Shown here in pieces: positions 1-7,850 of a stretch of DNA of 64,000 nt. The notes beneath the pieces were generated by a model. It saw only the letters and a program-made list of their open reading frames with translations. It did not search any database and was not told the DNA's origin. Made by a program: the position numbers and the translations under genes. The DNA comes from Cytophagaceae bacterium. GTDB taxonomy: Bacteria > Bacteroidota > Bacteroidia > Cytophagales > Spirosomataceae. The stretch covers positions 6,646 through 70,645 of the forward strand of contig JAGOAA010000002.1 of the NCBI GenBank assembly GCA_017984215.1, written 5' to 3'. How positions within the stretch are numbered: the stretch's first letter is position 1; the number at the start of each line of letters is the position of its first letter.

Positions 1-689
1 TTATTTTTGGGTCGATATTGTTGTATGTCAATTTTCGTCAAAAAGGTTTATTACTCCAGAATCGAATTCAATTGGAACTGGAACATGAACGCAATGCGGT
101 CCTTTTAAAAGAATTGCATCACCGTGTGAAGAATAATTTACAGGTTATTTACAGTCTGTTGAACTTACAGAAGCGCCGTACAAAAAACATCGAATCCGTA
201 GATCTAATTACGGCCCTTCAAAACCGAATACAAACCATCGCCTTGGTTCACAATAATTTATTCCAATCCGACGAAATGGAATTTGTCCAGTTGGACAGCT
301 ATGTTCGAACCTTGGTGGAACACCTGCAACAGATGTATGCACAGGAGGAAGTAAGCCCCGTTCAGATTTACTTCGATATTCAGGATTCCATCAAGTTGCG
401 CTTTGAACGAATAGGGACATTGGGTTTGATTATCAATGAAATCGTGTCGAATGCATTTAAGTATGCGTTTGTAGAAGCGGAACAAGGCATTTTACGGATT
501 GAGATTGAACAAGAAGGTTTCCAAATTCGTGTCATTGTTGAGGACAATGGTCCGGGTTTGGTCGATGAAATTAATCGGAACGCTAATTTAGGTATGCGGC
601 TTATACGGATATTGAGTGAGCAGATGGGGGCGACCTATACCCTGCATCAAAGCCAAGGCATCAAGCATTTAATTACTTTTAACGTGTAG
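1..689 (+). CDS. Sensor histidine kinase, HisKA_2/HWE-like (5' end outside window)
   Basis: The reading frame is open to the first base of the window, so the N-terminal sensor part is missing. The first visible residues are hydrophobic and are followed by a charged helical linker, as at the end of a membrane segment. The dimerisation/phosphoacceptor motif KELHHRVKNNLQ (two adjacent His) is the HisKA_2 type rather than classical HisKA. A C-terminal HATPase domain follows, with an N-box (NEIVSNAFKYAF) and G-boxes (VEDNGPGLVDE, NLGMRLI). The family autophosphorylates on His and passes the phosphate to a response regulator. The regulator gene starts 5 bases downstream on the same strand, so the two are very probably a cognate pair. 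The signal sensed cannot be told from this fragment. Confidence 0.9.
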   Translation, partial: IFGSILLYVNFRQKGLLLQNRIQLELEHERNAVLLKELHHRVKNNLQVIYSLLNLQKRRTKNIESVDLITALQNRIQTIALVHNNLFQSDEMEFVQLDSYVRTLVEHLQQMYAQEEVSPVQIYFDIQDSIKLRFERIGTLGLIINEIVSNAFKYAFVEAEQGILRIEIEQEGFQIRVIVEDNGPGLVDEINRNANLGMRLIRILSEQMGATYTLHQSQGIKHLITFNV

Positions 690-694
690 CATTT

Positions 695-1300
695 ATGGAA
701 GAAAAGCGGGTATTGATCTTAGAGGATGAGATAATTGTGGCGTTAGATATCAAGGAGATTTTAGAGAATTTGGGATATCGGTGTTTGGTTTTTCATGCGT
801 TTAATTCTGCATTAGAATCACTTGTCACTTTTCAGCCTCAATTATTGATTTGTGATATTAATATTGGAGAAGGGCCATCGGGTATTGATTTTGTCATTCA
901 GGCGCAGAACCGTGTACCCGGTTTAGCCGTTATTTACTTGACGGCATTTAGCGATCGCCAAATCGTCGAAATGGCGGGGAAAACGCACCCAGTGAATTAC
1001 ATATTGAAACCTTGGAGCGATCATCAGATTCGGGTGTCTGTAGAAATGGCATTTGATCAAATTGCTGAGGGCGGCAAACAGCGTCAAAAGCTCGCGGAAC
1101 TTACGCAAGCCGAATTGAAAATTCTCGAATTAATCGCGCAAAATAAGAAGAGTAAGGAGATCGCCGACTTATTATTTATATCGGAAAAGACGGTCAAAAA
1201 TCATCGGTATCACATCAGTAAAAAGCTGAATTTGTCGACGGAAAATAACAGTTTACTTACGTTTGCCTTAAGTCACTTTGGGTATAAAAATGAGGCCTAG
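695..1300 (+). CDS. Response regulator, receiver plus LuxR-type HTH
   Basis: 201 aa with two domains. Residues 1-120 are a CheY-like receiver with acidic residues near position 10 (EDE), phosphoacceptor Asp54 in ICDINIGEG, the switch Thr at about 83 (YLTAFSD) and Lys105 (ILKPW). Residues 135-190 form a LuxR/GerE helix-turn-helix (LTQAELKILELIAQNKKSKEIA, then SEKTVKNHR). It is predicted to bind DNA when phosphorylated by the kinase just upstream, from which it is separated by 5 bases. The target genes are unknown. A hairpin with a T-run about 100 bases downstream may end the transcript. Confidence 0.93.
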   Translation: MEEKRVLILEDEIIVALDIKEILENLGYRCLVFHAFNSALESLVTFQPQLLICDINIGEGPSGIDFVIQAQNRVPGLAVIYLTAFSDRQIVEMAGKTHPVNYILKPWSDHQIRVSVEMAFDQIAEGGKQRQKLAELTQAELKILELIAQNKKSKEIADLLFISEKTVKNHRYHISKKLNLSTENNSLLTFALSHFGYKNEA

Positions 1301-1403
1301 GTCTCATTGTAGGAGTCGCGGGAAGAACGTTCCTTTGTATGGTAAATAACCCTAGTTCTATAATAACACGCGATTACCTAACCCTAATACCTTCAATTTA
1401 TAC

Positions 1404-1441
1404 AAAGCCTCTGCTAGGGATAGCGGGGGCTTTACTTTTTT
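1404..1441 (+). terminator. Probable rho-independent terminator
   Basis: Arms AAAGCC (1404-1409) and GGCTTT (1428-1433) are followed by a run of six T. It would end transcription of the two-component operon. The T-run is also the start of the 43-base direct repeat shared with 7740-7782. Confidence 0.6.
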
Positions 1442-1477
1442 ATTGTCCGATACATTTGTAGCCCCGGAAGGAATCGA
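1435..1477. repeat. Left copy of a 43-base direct repeat (putative att site)
   Basis: Bases 1435-1477 are identical to 7740-7782. The repeat covers the tRNA-Arg 3' flank and about 19 bases of the tRNA 3' end. The two copies bracket an AT-rich accessory block, as expected for the ends of an element integrated at a tRNA 3' end. Confidence 0.75.
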
Positions 1478-1525
1478 GTCGGACGCGAACCCGGCCTCAT
1501 CTTAGGTGCCGGAAACCTGCATTCT
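1460..1525 (-). pseudogene. Partial, decayed tRNA-Arg fragment
   Basis: On the minus strand this resembles the 3' half of the intact tRNA-Arg(CCG) at 7764-7835. The 3' acceptor strand and part of the T arm match exactly. About 11 extra bases interrupt the T arm, and then 1496-1525 matches 7786-7815 with three differences through the anticodon stem-loop. The D arm and 5' acceptor strand are absent, so it cannot fold as a tRNA. It is best explained as the integration remnant at the far end of the island. Confidence 0.75.
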
Positions 1526-1677
1526 TACAAAACTCTTGTTTATTTCATTTAAAGGTTATTTTTCGGTCTTTTTGTGTAGTAAAATTGCAATTTTTTGGTA
1601 TTCTGCTACACAAATGTTGCACAAATTTTAGTGTCTAAAACTTGGTGTAAATTAAAGGATGTTTTTAAGGATAACAT

Positions 1678-2421
1678 TTAATTATGATTGACTTCTTTAA
1701 GTACCTTATCATAACCGTCTAATTCCCCACCGTTGAAATCAATACTTAATTGGAAGAATTTCTGATCTTTAAAATAATAAGCCGCATCACTTTTTGTAAT
1801 TGAAATATAATTAGGCCATGCCCCAAATTGATTTTGAGGTTCTTTACAATTGCTTGGAGTTAAATGTATGGTCTTTCTATCTGGATTATCAACTACTTCA
1901 GCTTGGACAAATTTAGAAATCTTTCCACATAATGTATTAAAATTGAACAATTTGCCATTTTTGTAAATTAATGCTGTCAAACTTCCATTTGTATTTGAAA
2001 TTACAATTTTTAATTTTTTCTCAGGAATTGTATAAGTACCAACAAAAAAACTAAGATTATTATCAGCTTGCATATTATTTTTTTTAGAGGAAACAGTTGC
2101 TTTGCAAAGATTGTACTCTCTCATTTGATTATCGAAAATCTTAGCAGGATTACCATAGCCGTCCCGAACTAAATCATATCTATATTCTGAGCCTTGAAAT
2201 TTCATTTTTAATGTTTCGGTTGGCCCCCCTTTCCCATATAAATCAAAGGTTCCATTTACTTGACTAACAATGTTTCCAGTTGAATTATATCTAACCATTT
2301 CTGCATTACCACCATCCAATAGAGTTACAGCAATCGACCCGTAACAAAAAGTGTAATTTTTCTGCGAATATGAGTTAAATGATAAAAAAATTAAAATTGC
2401 AATTAGTGCTATACTTTTCAT
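1678..2421 (-). CDS. Secreted protein of unknown function
   Basis: 247 aa, not recognised as any family. The N-terminus is a clear signal peptide (MKSIALIAILIFLSFNSYSQ, with a typical Bacteroidota cleavage after SYS). The mature part is soluble, polar and probably beta-rich, with four Cys. There is no lipobox and no obvious type IX C-terminal sorting signal. It stands alone on the minus strand inside the AT-rich accessory block, with more than 250 bases of non-coding sequence on each side. No function can be proposed. Confidence 0.75.
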   Translation of the reverse strand: MKSIALIAILIFLSFNSYSQKNYTFCYGSIAVTLLDGGNAEMVRYNSTGNIVSQVNGTFDLYGKGGPTETLKMKFQGSEYRYDLVRDGYGNPAKIFDNQMREYNLCKATVSSKKNNMQADNNLSFFVGTYTIPEKKLKIVISNTNGSLTALIYKNGKLFNFNTLCGKISKFVQAEVVDNPDRKTIHLTPSNCKEPQNQFGAWPNYISITKSDAAYYFKDQKFFQLSIDFNGGELDGYDKVLKEVNHN

Positions 2422-2945
2422 TTTATTTTTGATTTAGGTATTAGGATTATTTAAAAGAAACAATTTAGTCATCCTGTTCACAGATGTTTAAACACCTTCA
2501 AAAATTCAAATTAAAATCAACACATAATGAAATTATTGTGTTTTGTTAGTATAAAACACAAATTAGGTATAATCACAATTAAAATAATTAATCCAATTCC
2601 TCCTCTATTGAGCTAAACTTAATGAATTGATTAATTGCATCATCAGCTTTTCGAGAATCAGAATTAATTATGTTTTATATGTATAATATATGATTGACAT
2701 TAAGTTGAAGCCCTCTATTCGCTAATTTTATTGATTGTGGGGTAACTTTATTCATGTTGAATAAAGTTATTTTATGTTCATGTGTTGTAATTAGAAACGT
2801 ATGTTATTGTTTGTTTATTACAAGAAAAATGAAATTTTAAACGGAGGATAAATAATTTCTTTTTATATTATTAAGTCTAGACTTCAATTTTAAATTTATC
2901 GCATTTTTAAATTGAGTATTAATAATTAAATATAAAATAATTACA
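2422..2945. other. 524-base AT-rich intergenic region
   Basis: It lies between divergent genes of the accessory block. It is very AT-rich with stops in all frames. I see no consensus -7 box, no tRNA and no convincing repeat. It presumably contains the promoters for both neighbours. Confidence 0.6.
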
Positions 2946-4283
2946 ATGGTTCGATTTTTTACCGCACTTCTTTTTCTTTTATTTTTCTCTAATCCTATAA
3001 AAGCTCTTTCTGAGTTTGAATGGTATGATTTGATACATCAACATCAAGTGCGGATTAATTTGGTGACCAATTATTTGGAAGTAAAAGAACCAGGTAGGGT
3101 ATGGTTGAAAAAGAATAAATTGACTTTTAATGGTGTTTTGTTATCTGATTTACCCCCTTATTGTAAGGCCAGCCATTTCAACTTAAAAAATAAGCAATTG
3201 ATTTCCTTGCCAGGGACTGGACAAGTCTATCATTTCGATTCAACAAAAAATGTTTTGGAACGCCTTGACAAAACCTTCTTTCGAGGCTATAATTTTCATG
3301 CATTACAATTTGTGAGAAATGATACATTATTTAGTTTGGGAGGAGAAGGTTTTTGGAGAAGCAATAGTATTTTGAGTTTCTTCGATTTCAAGAATAAGGA
3401 ATGGGAAGAAATAAAAACCAAAGGTGATATTCCGCGTGGGGTTATTAGTTTTTCTGCAGGAATACAGCCAAATCAGAGGACCGTTTTGGCTGTGGAAGCC
3501 TTTCATCAAGGTGACTATCAAGTTCGTAACCTTGGGTACTATGCCTTGGATTTATTAAGTCTAACGTGGGAAAAGAAGGGCGATGTTGATTTGTTTGAAT
3601 TAAAAAAACTGGGTCAGACGAATGCCAACTTCGTTCAAATAGGCAATCTAATGTTTCTGAATGATCCCCAAATCGGTTTTTATGTTGATGCTGAGTCGAA
3701 TAAGATTTACAGATATATTGGCCCGAAAAAGCTATTTTTCTTAATCGAATCTGAATTGTTTCTTCGCGGTAATCAGATTATTTCCAAACAACATGATAAA
3801 AATAGTACTGGGAATAATTTCAAGATAGATTCCATGTCCATGGCTACTTTGAGAAGAGATTCTCAATTCATTGGAAGTTTTTACGAAGAAGTCCCAATGT
3901 TTACGCGCTTAGAGCATTGGCTAATCGGAATTAGTTTATGCCTTCTAATTAGCCTTGGCTTGAATTTTCGCTTTCTTTTAAAGAAAAATACGATTGTCGG
4001 CGATATAAGTTTGGCCAATATTCCAATTGGGGGCACTGCCTTTATTGAGCTATTTAAAGTCCACGGCGAAGACTATTTAGTTAGCACTGAGGAGATATCG
4101 ATCATACTGGGTTGCGAGAAGAAGGCATTTGATACGCAAAGGCAATACCGGGCACAGTTTATCAATGCGATGAATCAATATTTTGCGGATCATTATCAAA
4201 TTGAAGAAGCCGTTTTTCGTAAAGCGGATGAAGATGATAAACGCTTTATTAAGTATGGGTTGAAAAAGGAGGCTTTAGAATAA
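2946..4283 (+). CDS. Membrane-anchored propeller-like protein with cytoplasmic C-terminal domain
   Basis: 445 aa. An N-terminal signal peptide (residues 1-20) precedes about 300 residues of kelch-like repeats: recurring strands with aromatic positions such as DTLFSLGGEGFWRS and the following FFDFKNKEWEEI. A single membrane helix lies at about 325-345 (IGISLCLLISLGLNFRFLL), followed by a roughly 100-residue cytoplasmic tail. The tail has a patterned stretch (LVSTEEISIILGCEKKAF, then TQRQYRAQFINAMNQYF) that I suspect is a small winged-helix-like domain. If so, it would be a one-component membrane sensor. This is inferred from topology and pattern, not from a confirmed family. It sits in the tRNA-Arg island. 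Confidence 0.7.
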   Translation: MVRFFTALLFLLFFSNPIKALSEFEWYDLIHQHQVRINLVTNYLEVKEPGRVWLKKNKLTFNGVLLSDLPPYCKASHFNLKNKQLISLPGTGQVYHFDSTKNVLERLDKTFFRGYNFHALQFVRNDTLFSLGGEGFWRSNSILSFFDFKNKEWEEIKTKGDIPRGVISFSAGIQPNQRTVLAVEAFHQGDYQVRNLGYYALDLLSLTWEKKGDVDLFELKKLGQTNANFVQIGNLMFLNDPQIGFYVDAESNKIYRYIGPKKLFFLIESELFLRGNQIISKQHDKNSTGNNFKIDSMSMATLRRDSQFIGSFYEEVPMFTRLEHWLIGISLCLLISLGLNFRFLLKKNTIVGDISLANIPIGGTAFIELFKVHGEDYLVSTEEISIILGCEKKAFDTQRQYRAQFINAMNQYFADHYQIEEAVFRKADEDDKRFIKYGLKKEALE

Positions 4284-4293
4284 TATTCTGGAA

Positions 4294-4324
4294 TGAGTAC
4301 TCTTTATACCGTGGTATGTACTCA
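4294..4324. repeat. Inverted repeat between two accessory genes
   Basis: Perfect 7-base arms TGAGTAC (4294-4300) and GTACTCA (4318-4324), with inner complementarity (ATACC/GGTAT). It forms a hairpin just after the upstream stop codon. No T-run follows, so it is a weak terminator candidate or an mRNA 3'-end structure. Confidence 0.45.
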
Positions 4325-4486
4325 TATAACACGATAATCTTCATTTGTTTTTATGTTTATCCCAATCTTACAAGCATCTTTTGAGGCTTGGGTAAAGAAA
4401 CGCTCAATTTTCGAATGGAGGTATGTACATGCCAATTGGGCAAGTGCTAAATATTAATCTAATATTCAATCAAATTTTTAACATAA

Positions 4487-6814
4487 ATGAAGAAATTATT
4501 ATACTTCCTTTCAATTACATTATTATTTTCTTCTTGTTCTTCTTTATTTTATTCAAATAGGGATTTTAATAATACCTTTTCAATTGAATCAAATGTTAAA
4601 AATTTTGAAATTAACTTTCCTTATTTAAGGCATGAATCTTACCAGGTAAATAATGGAAATTTCACCCACACATTACCGAATTTGGGTCGAAAGTATACAA
4701 CTTTTGATATAATAAGTAATGATTATGAAACTCAGAGAATAAATTTAAAAAAGTCAATTCGAACAGTGCCCTTATTAATTGATATTTTGTATCTGCCGGC
4801 TACATTCGGAATACCGCTCGTAATAGATTTATTAAAAAGTGATTTCTATAAAATTAGTAGTGTGTCTAAAAATAGCAAAATTACATTAGTGAATACCCAA
4901 TCTTTTATGCTTGGAAAATTTGATAAAATTAGGGATACGAAGAATTCAGAAGTATTAAATAGCTTTGCTAAGGATTATCCGTCTTTTAACAAAATAGATT
5001 TGGTAATTAATTTGAGAGATTCCTTAGAGTTTAATTTAGCAATTGAATCGAATAAAGAACAAAATATCACAAACTTTATTAAATCGCGGCCAACATCAAA
5101 ATATTTATCCAAGGCAACTAAGATTGAATCAGAATTCACAAAAAGTAGAATAGAATTTTCCAATGTTAAGCTCAAAAATACTGTTGAAGCATTTGAGAGT
5201 TTTATTAATTATTTCCCTAATGCAATTCAGATTTCTGAAGCTCATAGATTATTGGTCGAAGCTGCGGAGCGAGATGCTTTAAAAAGTTTTACAAACACTA
5301 AGAAAATTATATTTTTTAACGACTATTTAATTCCCAATAAAAAGTACCTGAGCAATATTGATTTTTCGAATAAAAAAGCACTCATAATCTCAACAATTTT
5401 AAAGGCGATTGAAATTGAAATTGCCAACAAAGATTTAATTAGTGTAAAATCAAATTACTCGAATTATAATTTGTTGAATAAAAAAAATATTGATTTATCT
5501 GATTTAAATAAATTTTCAGAGATCTTCCAAAGGCAAATTTCAAATCCACTGTTCAGCGAATTATTAAAAATTAGAACAAATCAAGAGCAATTAGCCTTTG
5601 AGGATAAAATAAGAAACGATTTTCCCAACTTATTTAATAATTCAAATATTGTAGTAAACATTTTAACAAGAAGTATTGATAAAAATGGAAGGGTTGTCAT
5701 TTTTAATGCAGACTATTTGTCTTCAGATTTTTTCGATCCAAGTTTAAGTAAAAAATATAAAAATTCGCCCTCGTCCACTTTTAAATACAAAGGCAATTCA
5801 ATTTTAACTTTTGAAAATCCAGTTAAACAAATTTTAACATTTAGTCAAAATGTGCTTTCAGCCGTTCAGGAAAATTATTTAAAAGGAGGATTAATTTCTA
5901 AACTTAACATAGATGATTTAAAGATTATTAATGAGGAGTATTTTTTTAATAATAGCTTGGTTGGACATAATTTTTATGATTCAAATGGTAGTTATTTATA
6001 TACCTATGAATATGAAAATGGCGTCAACTTATCCCTTAAAAAGTTTGACGCTGACTTGAAGGTGTATAATAAGTTGGTTTCAAATAATAGCTTAGATCAA
6101 GCTTTAGAAGGGTATCGACAACTTTTGAATAATAAATATCCACAGGAGATAAGTCAGAATATTGAATTAAAAAATAAAATTGAAATTTGTAGACAATTAA
6201 TTGTCAAAAAGGAAATTGAAGACGAAAAAATAAGAATAGCCGAAGAAGCAAGACAAGAGAAAATAAGATTAGCGGAAGAGGCAAGAGAAGAAAGAATGCG
6301 AATAGCCGAGGAAGCTAGGCAAGAGAAAATAAGAATAGCTGAGGAAAAGCAGCAGTTTATTAAGTATTTGGCTATAATTGCACTTGCTTCTAAAGCGAAA
6401 GAAAAATTAGAAAATTCATATGGTGGTGCTTTCATTGGTAAAGGTGGAGGTAGTTCAAGTTCCTCCTATTCAAACAATTCAAGAACTAGTTCAAATTATT
6501 CAAGTAGAGCCCAAAGTCAACAAAAGAAATGTACATCATGTTCTGGAACTGGTAGATGTCGAACTTGTGGGAAAGCTCAACAAGACGGGTATTATAACCG
6601 AAGCGGAAGTTATATAAGGATAAATGAAATAAGGCCTGGCATGACAATATGTGATAAATGTCATGGACGTGGCACATTTGGAAGCGACTATAATAGCCCA
6701 TGCGGCTGGTGCAAAGGACAAGGTTGGGAATTTTGCAGAACTTGTAACTACAACGGACGTGGAAGTAATGCCGGACAATGCCAAACATGTAAAGGCTCTG
6801 GAGTGGGCAAGTAA
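4487..6814 (+). CDS. Large lipoprotein with coiled coil and C-terminal DnaJ-type zinc fingers
   Basis: 775 aa. The N-terminus is a lipoprotein signal (lipobox LLFSSC at about residue 17, followed by Ser, so probably sorted to the outer membrane). Residues 20-570 are AT-rich, Asn/Lys/Ile-rich and unrecognised, with repeat-like helical segments (AFESFINYFPNA). Residues about 570-625 form a charged coiled coil of 11-residue repeats (RIAEEARQEKI). After a Ser/Gly linker, the last roughly 100 residues contain CxxCxGxG-type pairs (CTSCSGTG, CRTCG, CDKCHGRG, CGWCKGQG, CRTC, CQTCKGSG), as in the DnaJ cysteine-rich zinc domain. There is no J-domain. A zinc-binding thiol-rich module on an exported lipoprotein is unusual. 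Function unknown. Confidence 0.75.
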   Translation: MKKLLYFLSITLLFSSCSSLFYSNRDFNNTFSIESNVKNFEINFPYLRHESYQVNNGNFTHTLPNLGRKYTTFDIISNDYETQRINLKKSIRTVPLLIDILYLPATFGIPLVIDLLKSDFYKISSVSKNSKITLVNTQSFMLGKFDKIRDTKNSEVLNSFAKDYPSFNKIDLVINLRDSLEFNLAIESNKEQNITNFIKSRPTSKYLSKATKIESEFTKSRIEFSNVKLKNTVEAFESFINYFPNAIQISEAHRLLVEAAERDALKSFTNTKKIIFFNDYLIPNKKYLSNIDFSNKKALIISTILKAIEIEIANKDLISVKSNYSNYNLLNKKNIDLSDLNKFSEIFQRQISNPLFSELLKIRTNQEQLAFEDKIRNDFPNLFNNSNIVVNILTRSIDKNGRVVIFNADYLSSDFFDPSLSKKYKNSPSSTFKYKGNSILTFENPVKQILTFSQNVLSAVQENYLKGGLISKLNIDDLKIINEEYFFNNSLVGHNFYDSNGSYLYTYEYENGVNLSLKKFDADLKVYNKLVSNNSLDQALEGYRQLLNNKYPQEISQNIELKNKIEICRQLIVKKEIEDEKIRIAEEARQEKIRLAEEAREERMRIAEEARQEKIRIAEEKQQFIKYLAIIALASKAKEKLENSYGGAFIGKGGGSSSSSYSNNSRTSSNYSSRAQSQQKKCTSCSGTGRCRTCGKAQQDGYYNRSGSYIRINEIRPGMTICDKCHGRGTFGSDYNSPCGWCKGQGWEFCRTCNYNGRGSNAGQCQTCKGSGVGK
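6230..6355 (+). repeat. 33-base in-frame tandem repeat (11-residue coiled-coil unit)
   Basis: Three full units at 6230-6262, 6263-6295 and 6296-6328, with a partial fourth from 6329, encode RIAEEARQEKI-like hendecads. Similarity at the DNA level suggests recent expansion by slippage or unequal exchange. Confidence 0.75.
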
Positions 6815-7000
6815 AATTTTAATAAAAATAGTAAGACAGATTGTAGCTAATTGGGGTTTCCTTTAAATGTTCTTTTTAATCCGTAATCATGTTTTCTTGA
6901 GAAAAGAATTAGTATAAATTTATTTTACAATGAAAAAAAATGATTAAGGCAAATAGATTAAAGTACTTGAAAAATGTTCGTTTTTTTCAAAAAAAAGTGA

Positions 7001-7063
7001 GTTTCAAAACTTACTAATGAACGTGGGAAATGTAAGAGATGTGGTGGAACTGGACAATACTAA
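7001..7063 (+). pseudogene. Remnant of a CxxCxGxG zinc-finger gene
   Basis: After an in-frame stop at 6998-7000, twenty codons encode a tail ending GKCKRCGGTGQY and a stop (7061-7063). This is the C-terminal signature of the zinc-finger module in the lipoprotein just upstream (compare GQCQTCKGSGVGK). No start or upstream domain remains. It is most simply the end of a second, deleted zinc-finger gene or a partial duplication. Confidence 0.55.
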
Positions 7064-7082
7064 TTAATGTAAAACATATAGA

Positions 7083-7430
7083 ATGAGATATATCCTTATA
7101 ATTGTTATTATAGCAATATTTTATACTTCTAATCCTTCGGTATCAGAGCACCAGCAAGCTGTAATAAACAAAATTAATAAAGTTGTAAAAAACAATTTTC
7201 CTTCCGACAATGGAACAGCCTCAGATAATTTAATGTCATCATTAGGGGGATTATTTGTTGATGGTTTAGTTGGCGGAGCTGTAGAGTCCTCCGTTACTAG
7301 AAAAGATTATTTTCTTTTTTCACTTACCAATGTAGATTTTAACGGAGAGTCAAGAGTTATAGGTATAGGTCTTTTAGGCAATGTAAAAATTAGCGACGAA
7401 TTTATGGGTGTTATCAAGCAAACTATTTAA
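7083..7430 (+). CDS. Small exported protein, possibly DUF4359-like
   Basis: 115 aa. An N-terminal hydrophobic helix (MRYILIIVIIAIFYTSNPS) acts as a signal peptide or anchor. It is followed by an amphipathic helix and a C-terminal beta-rich part (KDYFLFSLTNVDFNGESRVIGIGLLGNV). The NPS after the hydrophobic helix and the short C-terminal strand segment recall DUF4359 proteins, but this is a weak resemblance. It lies inside the tRNA-Arg island, 20 bases after the zinc-finger remnant. No function assigned. Confidence 0.6.
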   Translation: MRYILIIVIIAIFYTSNPSVSEHQQAVINKINKVVKNNFPSDNGTASDNLMSSLGGLFVDGLVGGAVESSVTRKDYFLFSLTNVDFNGESRVIGIGLLGNVKISDEFMGVIKQTI

Positions 7431-7763
7431 AAAGAAAAAAGAACAAGTACTGTAATTATTGATTAGTTCGCCAAGAATTGTTTTAAAATTGGCGTTAAAT
7501 TCTATAAACAAAAAAAGTCATGTTACTTAAATGATCTGTTAATCATTGGTTCAAAGACATCAGGCTTTATATTTGACTATTTGCCTTAACAAGATTTTAA
7601 TGTTATTAAAACTGGTTTCCGCAGAGGTTCTTTGATAAGTCAATCAAGTTTTTCGTGTATAGCTTTGAACTTAAGGTTTCTGTTATTTGACAAGTTCATT
7701 TTTTAACTTACACAAAAAGGACATCTCTTTCGAAATGTCCTTTTTTATTGTCCGATACATTTG
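7431..7763. other. Right-end intergenic region of the island
   Basis: AT-rich and non-coding. Its only recognised contents are the bidirectional hairpin at 7714-7746 and the right copy of the 43-base repeat beginning at 7740. Confidence 0.6.
7714..7746. terminator. Rho-independent terminator, probably bidirectional
   Basis: A strong hairpin with arms AAAAAGGACAT and ATGTCCTTTTTT and a loop around TTTCGA. It has an A-run on one side and a T-run on the other, so it can end transcription from the island side and from the tRNA-Arg on the minus strand. Confidence 0.8.
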
Positions 7764-7782
7764 TAGCCCCGGAAGGAATCGA
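7740..7782. repeat. Right copy of the 43-base direct repeat (putative att site)
   Basis: Identical to 1435-1477. It spans the six-T tract of the terminator, the tRNA flank and the last 19 bases of the intact tRNA-Arg gene. Confidence 0.75.
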
Positions 7783-7835
7783 ACCTTCATCTTAGGTACC
7801 GGAAACCTACATTCTATCCATTGAACTACGGAGCC
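7764..7835 (-). tRNA. tRNA-Arg (anticodon CCG)
   Basis: 72 bases that fold into a full cloverleaf on the minus strand: acceptor GGCTCCG/CGGGGCT with two G-U pairs, D arm GTTC/GAAT, anticodon stem TAGGT/ACCTA with loop TTCCGGT (anticodon CCG, reading CGG), and T arm AAGG-TTCGATT-CCTT. The 3' CCA is not encoded. It lies directly after the rluA-family gene on the same strand. Its 3' end faces the accessory block and is duplicated at 1460-1525. Confidence 0.93.
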
Positions 7836-7842
7836 AAGGTTG

Positions 7843-7850
7843 CAAATTTA
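7843..7850 (-). promoter_or_regulatory. -7 box for tRNA-Arg
   Basis: On the minus strand this reads TAAATTTG, matching the Bacteroidota -7 consensus TAnnTTTG, and ends 7 bases before the mature tRNA 5' end. It overlaps the stop codon of the upstream pseudouridine synthase gene. No well-spaced TTG -33 element is visible. Confidence 0.5.

Larger units (their letters stand above)
1301..1677. other. Intergenic region at the left edge of the accessory block
   Basis: No coding frame is visible. It holds a hairpin with a T-run (1404-1441) and a decayed tRNA-Arg fragment (1435-1525). The rest, up to the end of the secreted-protein gene, becomes AT-rich with no recognisable feature. Confidence 0.6.
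1435..7782. mobile_element. Putative genomic island at tRNA-Arg, integrase lost or absent
   Basis: The block is bounded by a 43-base perfect direct repeat that includes the 3' end of tRNA-Arg, with the intact tRNA at the right end and its 3' terminus facing inward. That is the geometry left by tyrosine-recombinase integration. The interior is visibly more AT-rich than its flanks and has long intergenic stretches. It carries only genes of unknown function and a gene remnant. No integrase or transposase is present, so the element may have decayed or been mobilised in trans. The island call is an inference from repeat geometry and composition. Confidence 0.55.

Noticed and set aside
6230..6355. 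Tandem 33-base units as a possible CRISPR-like array
   Set aside because: Units are directly adjacent, without spacers, and in frame with a coiled coil, so they are coding repeats.
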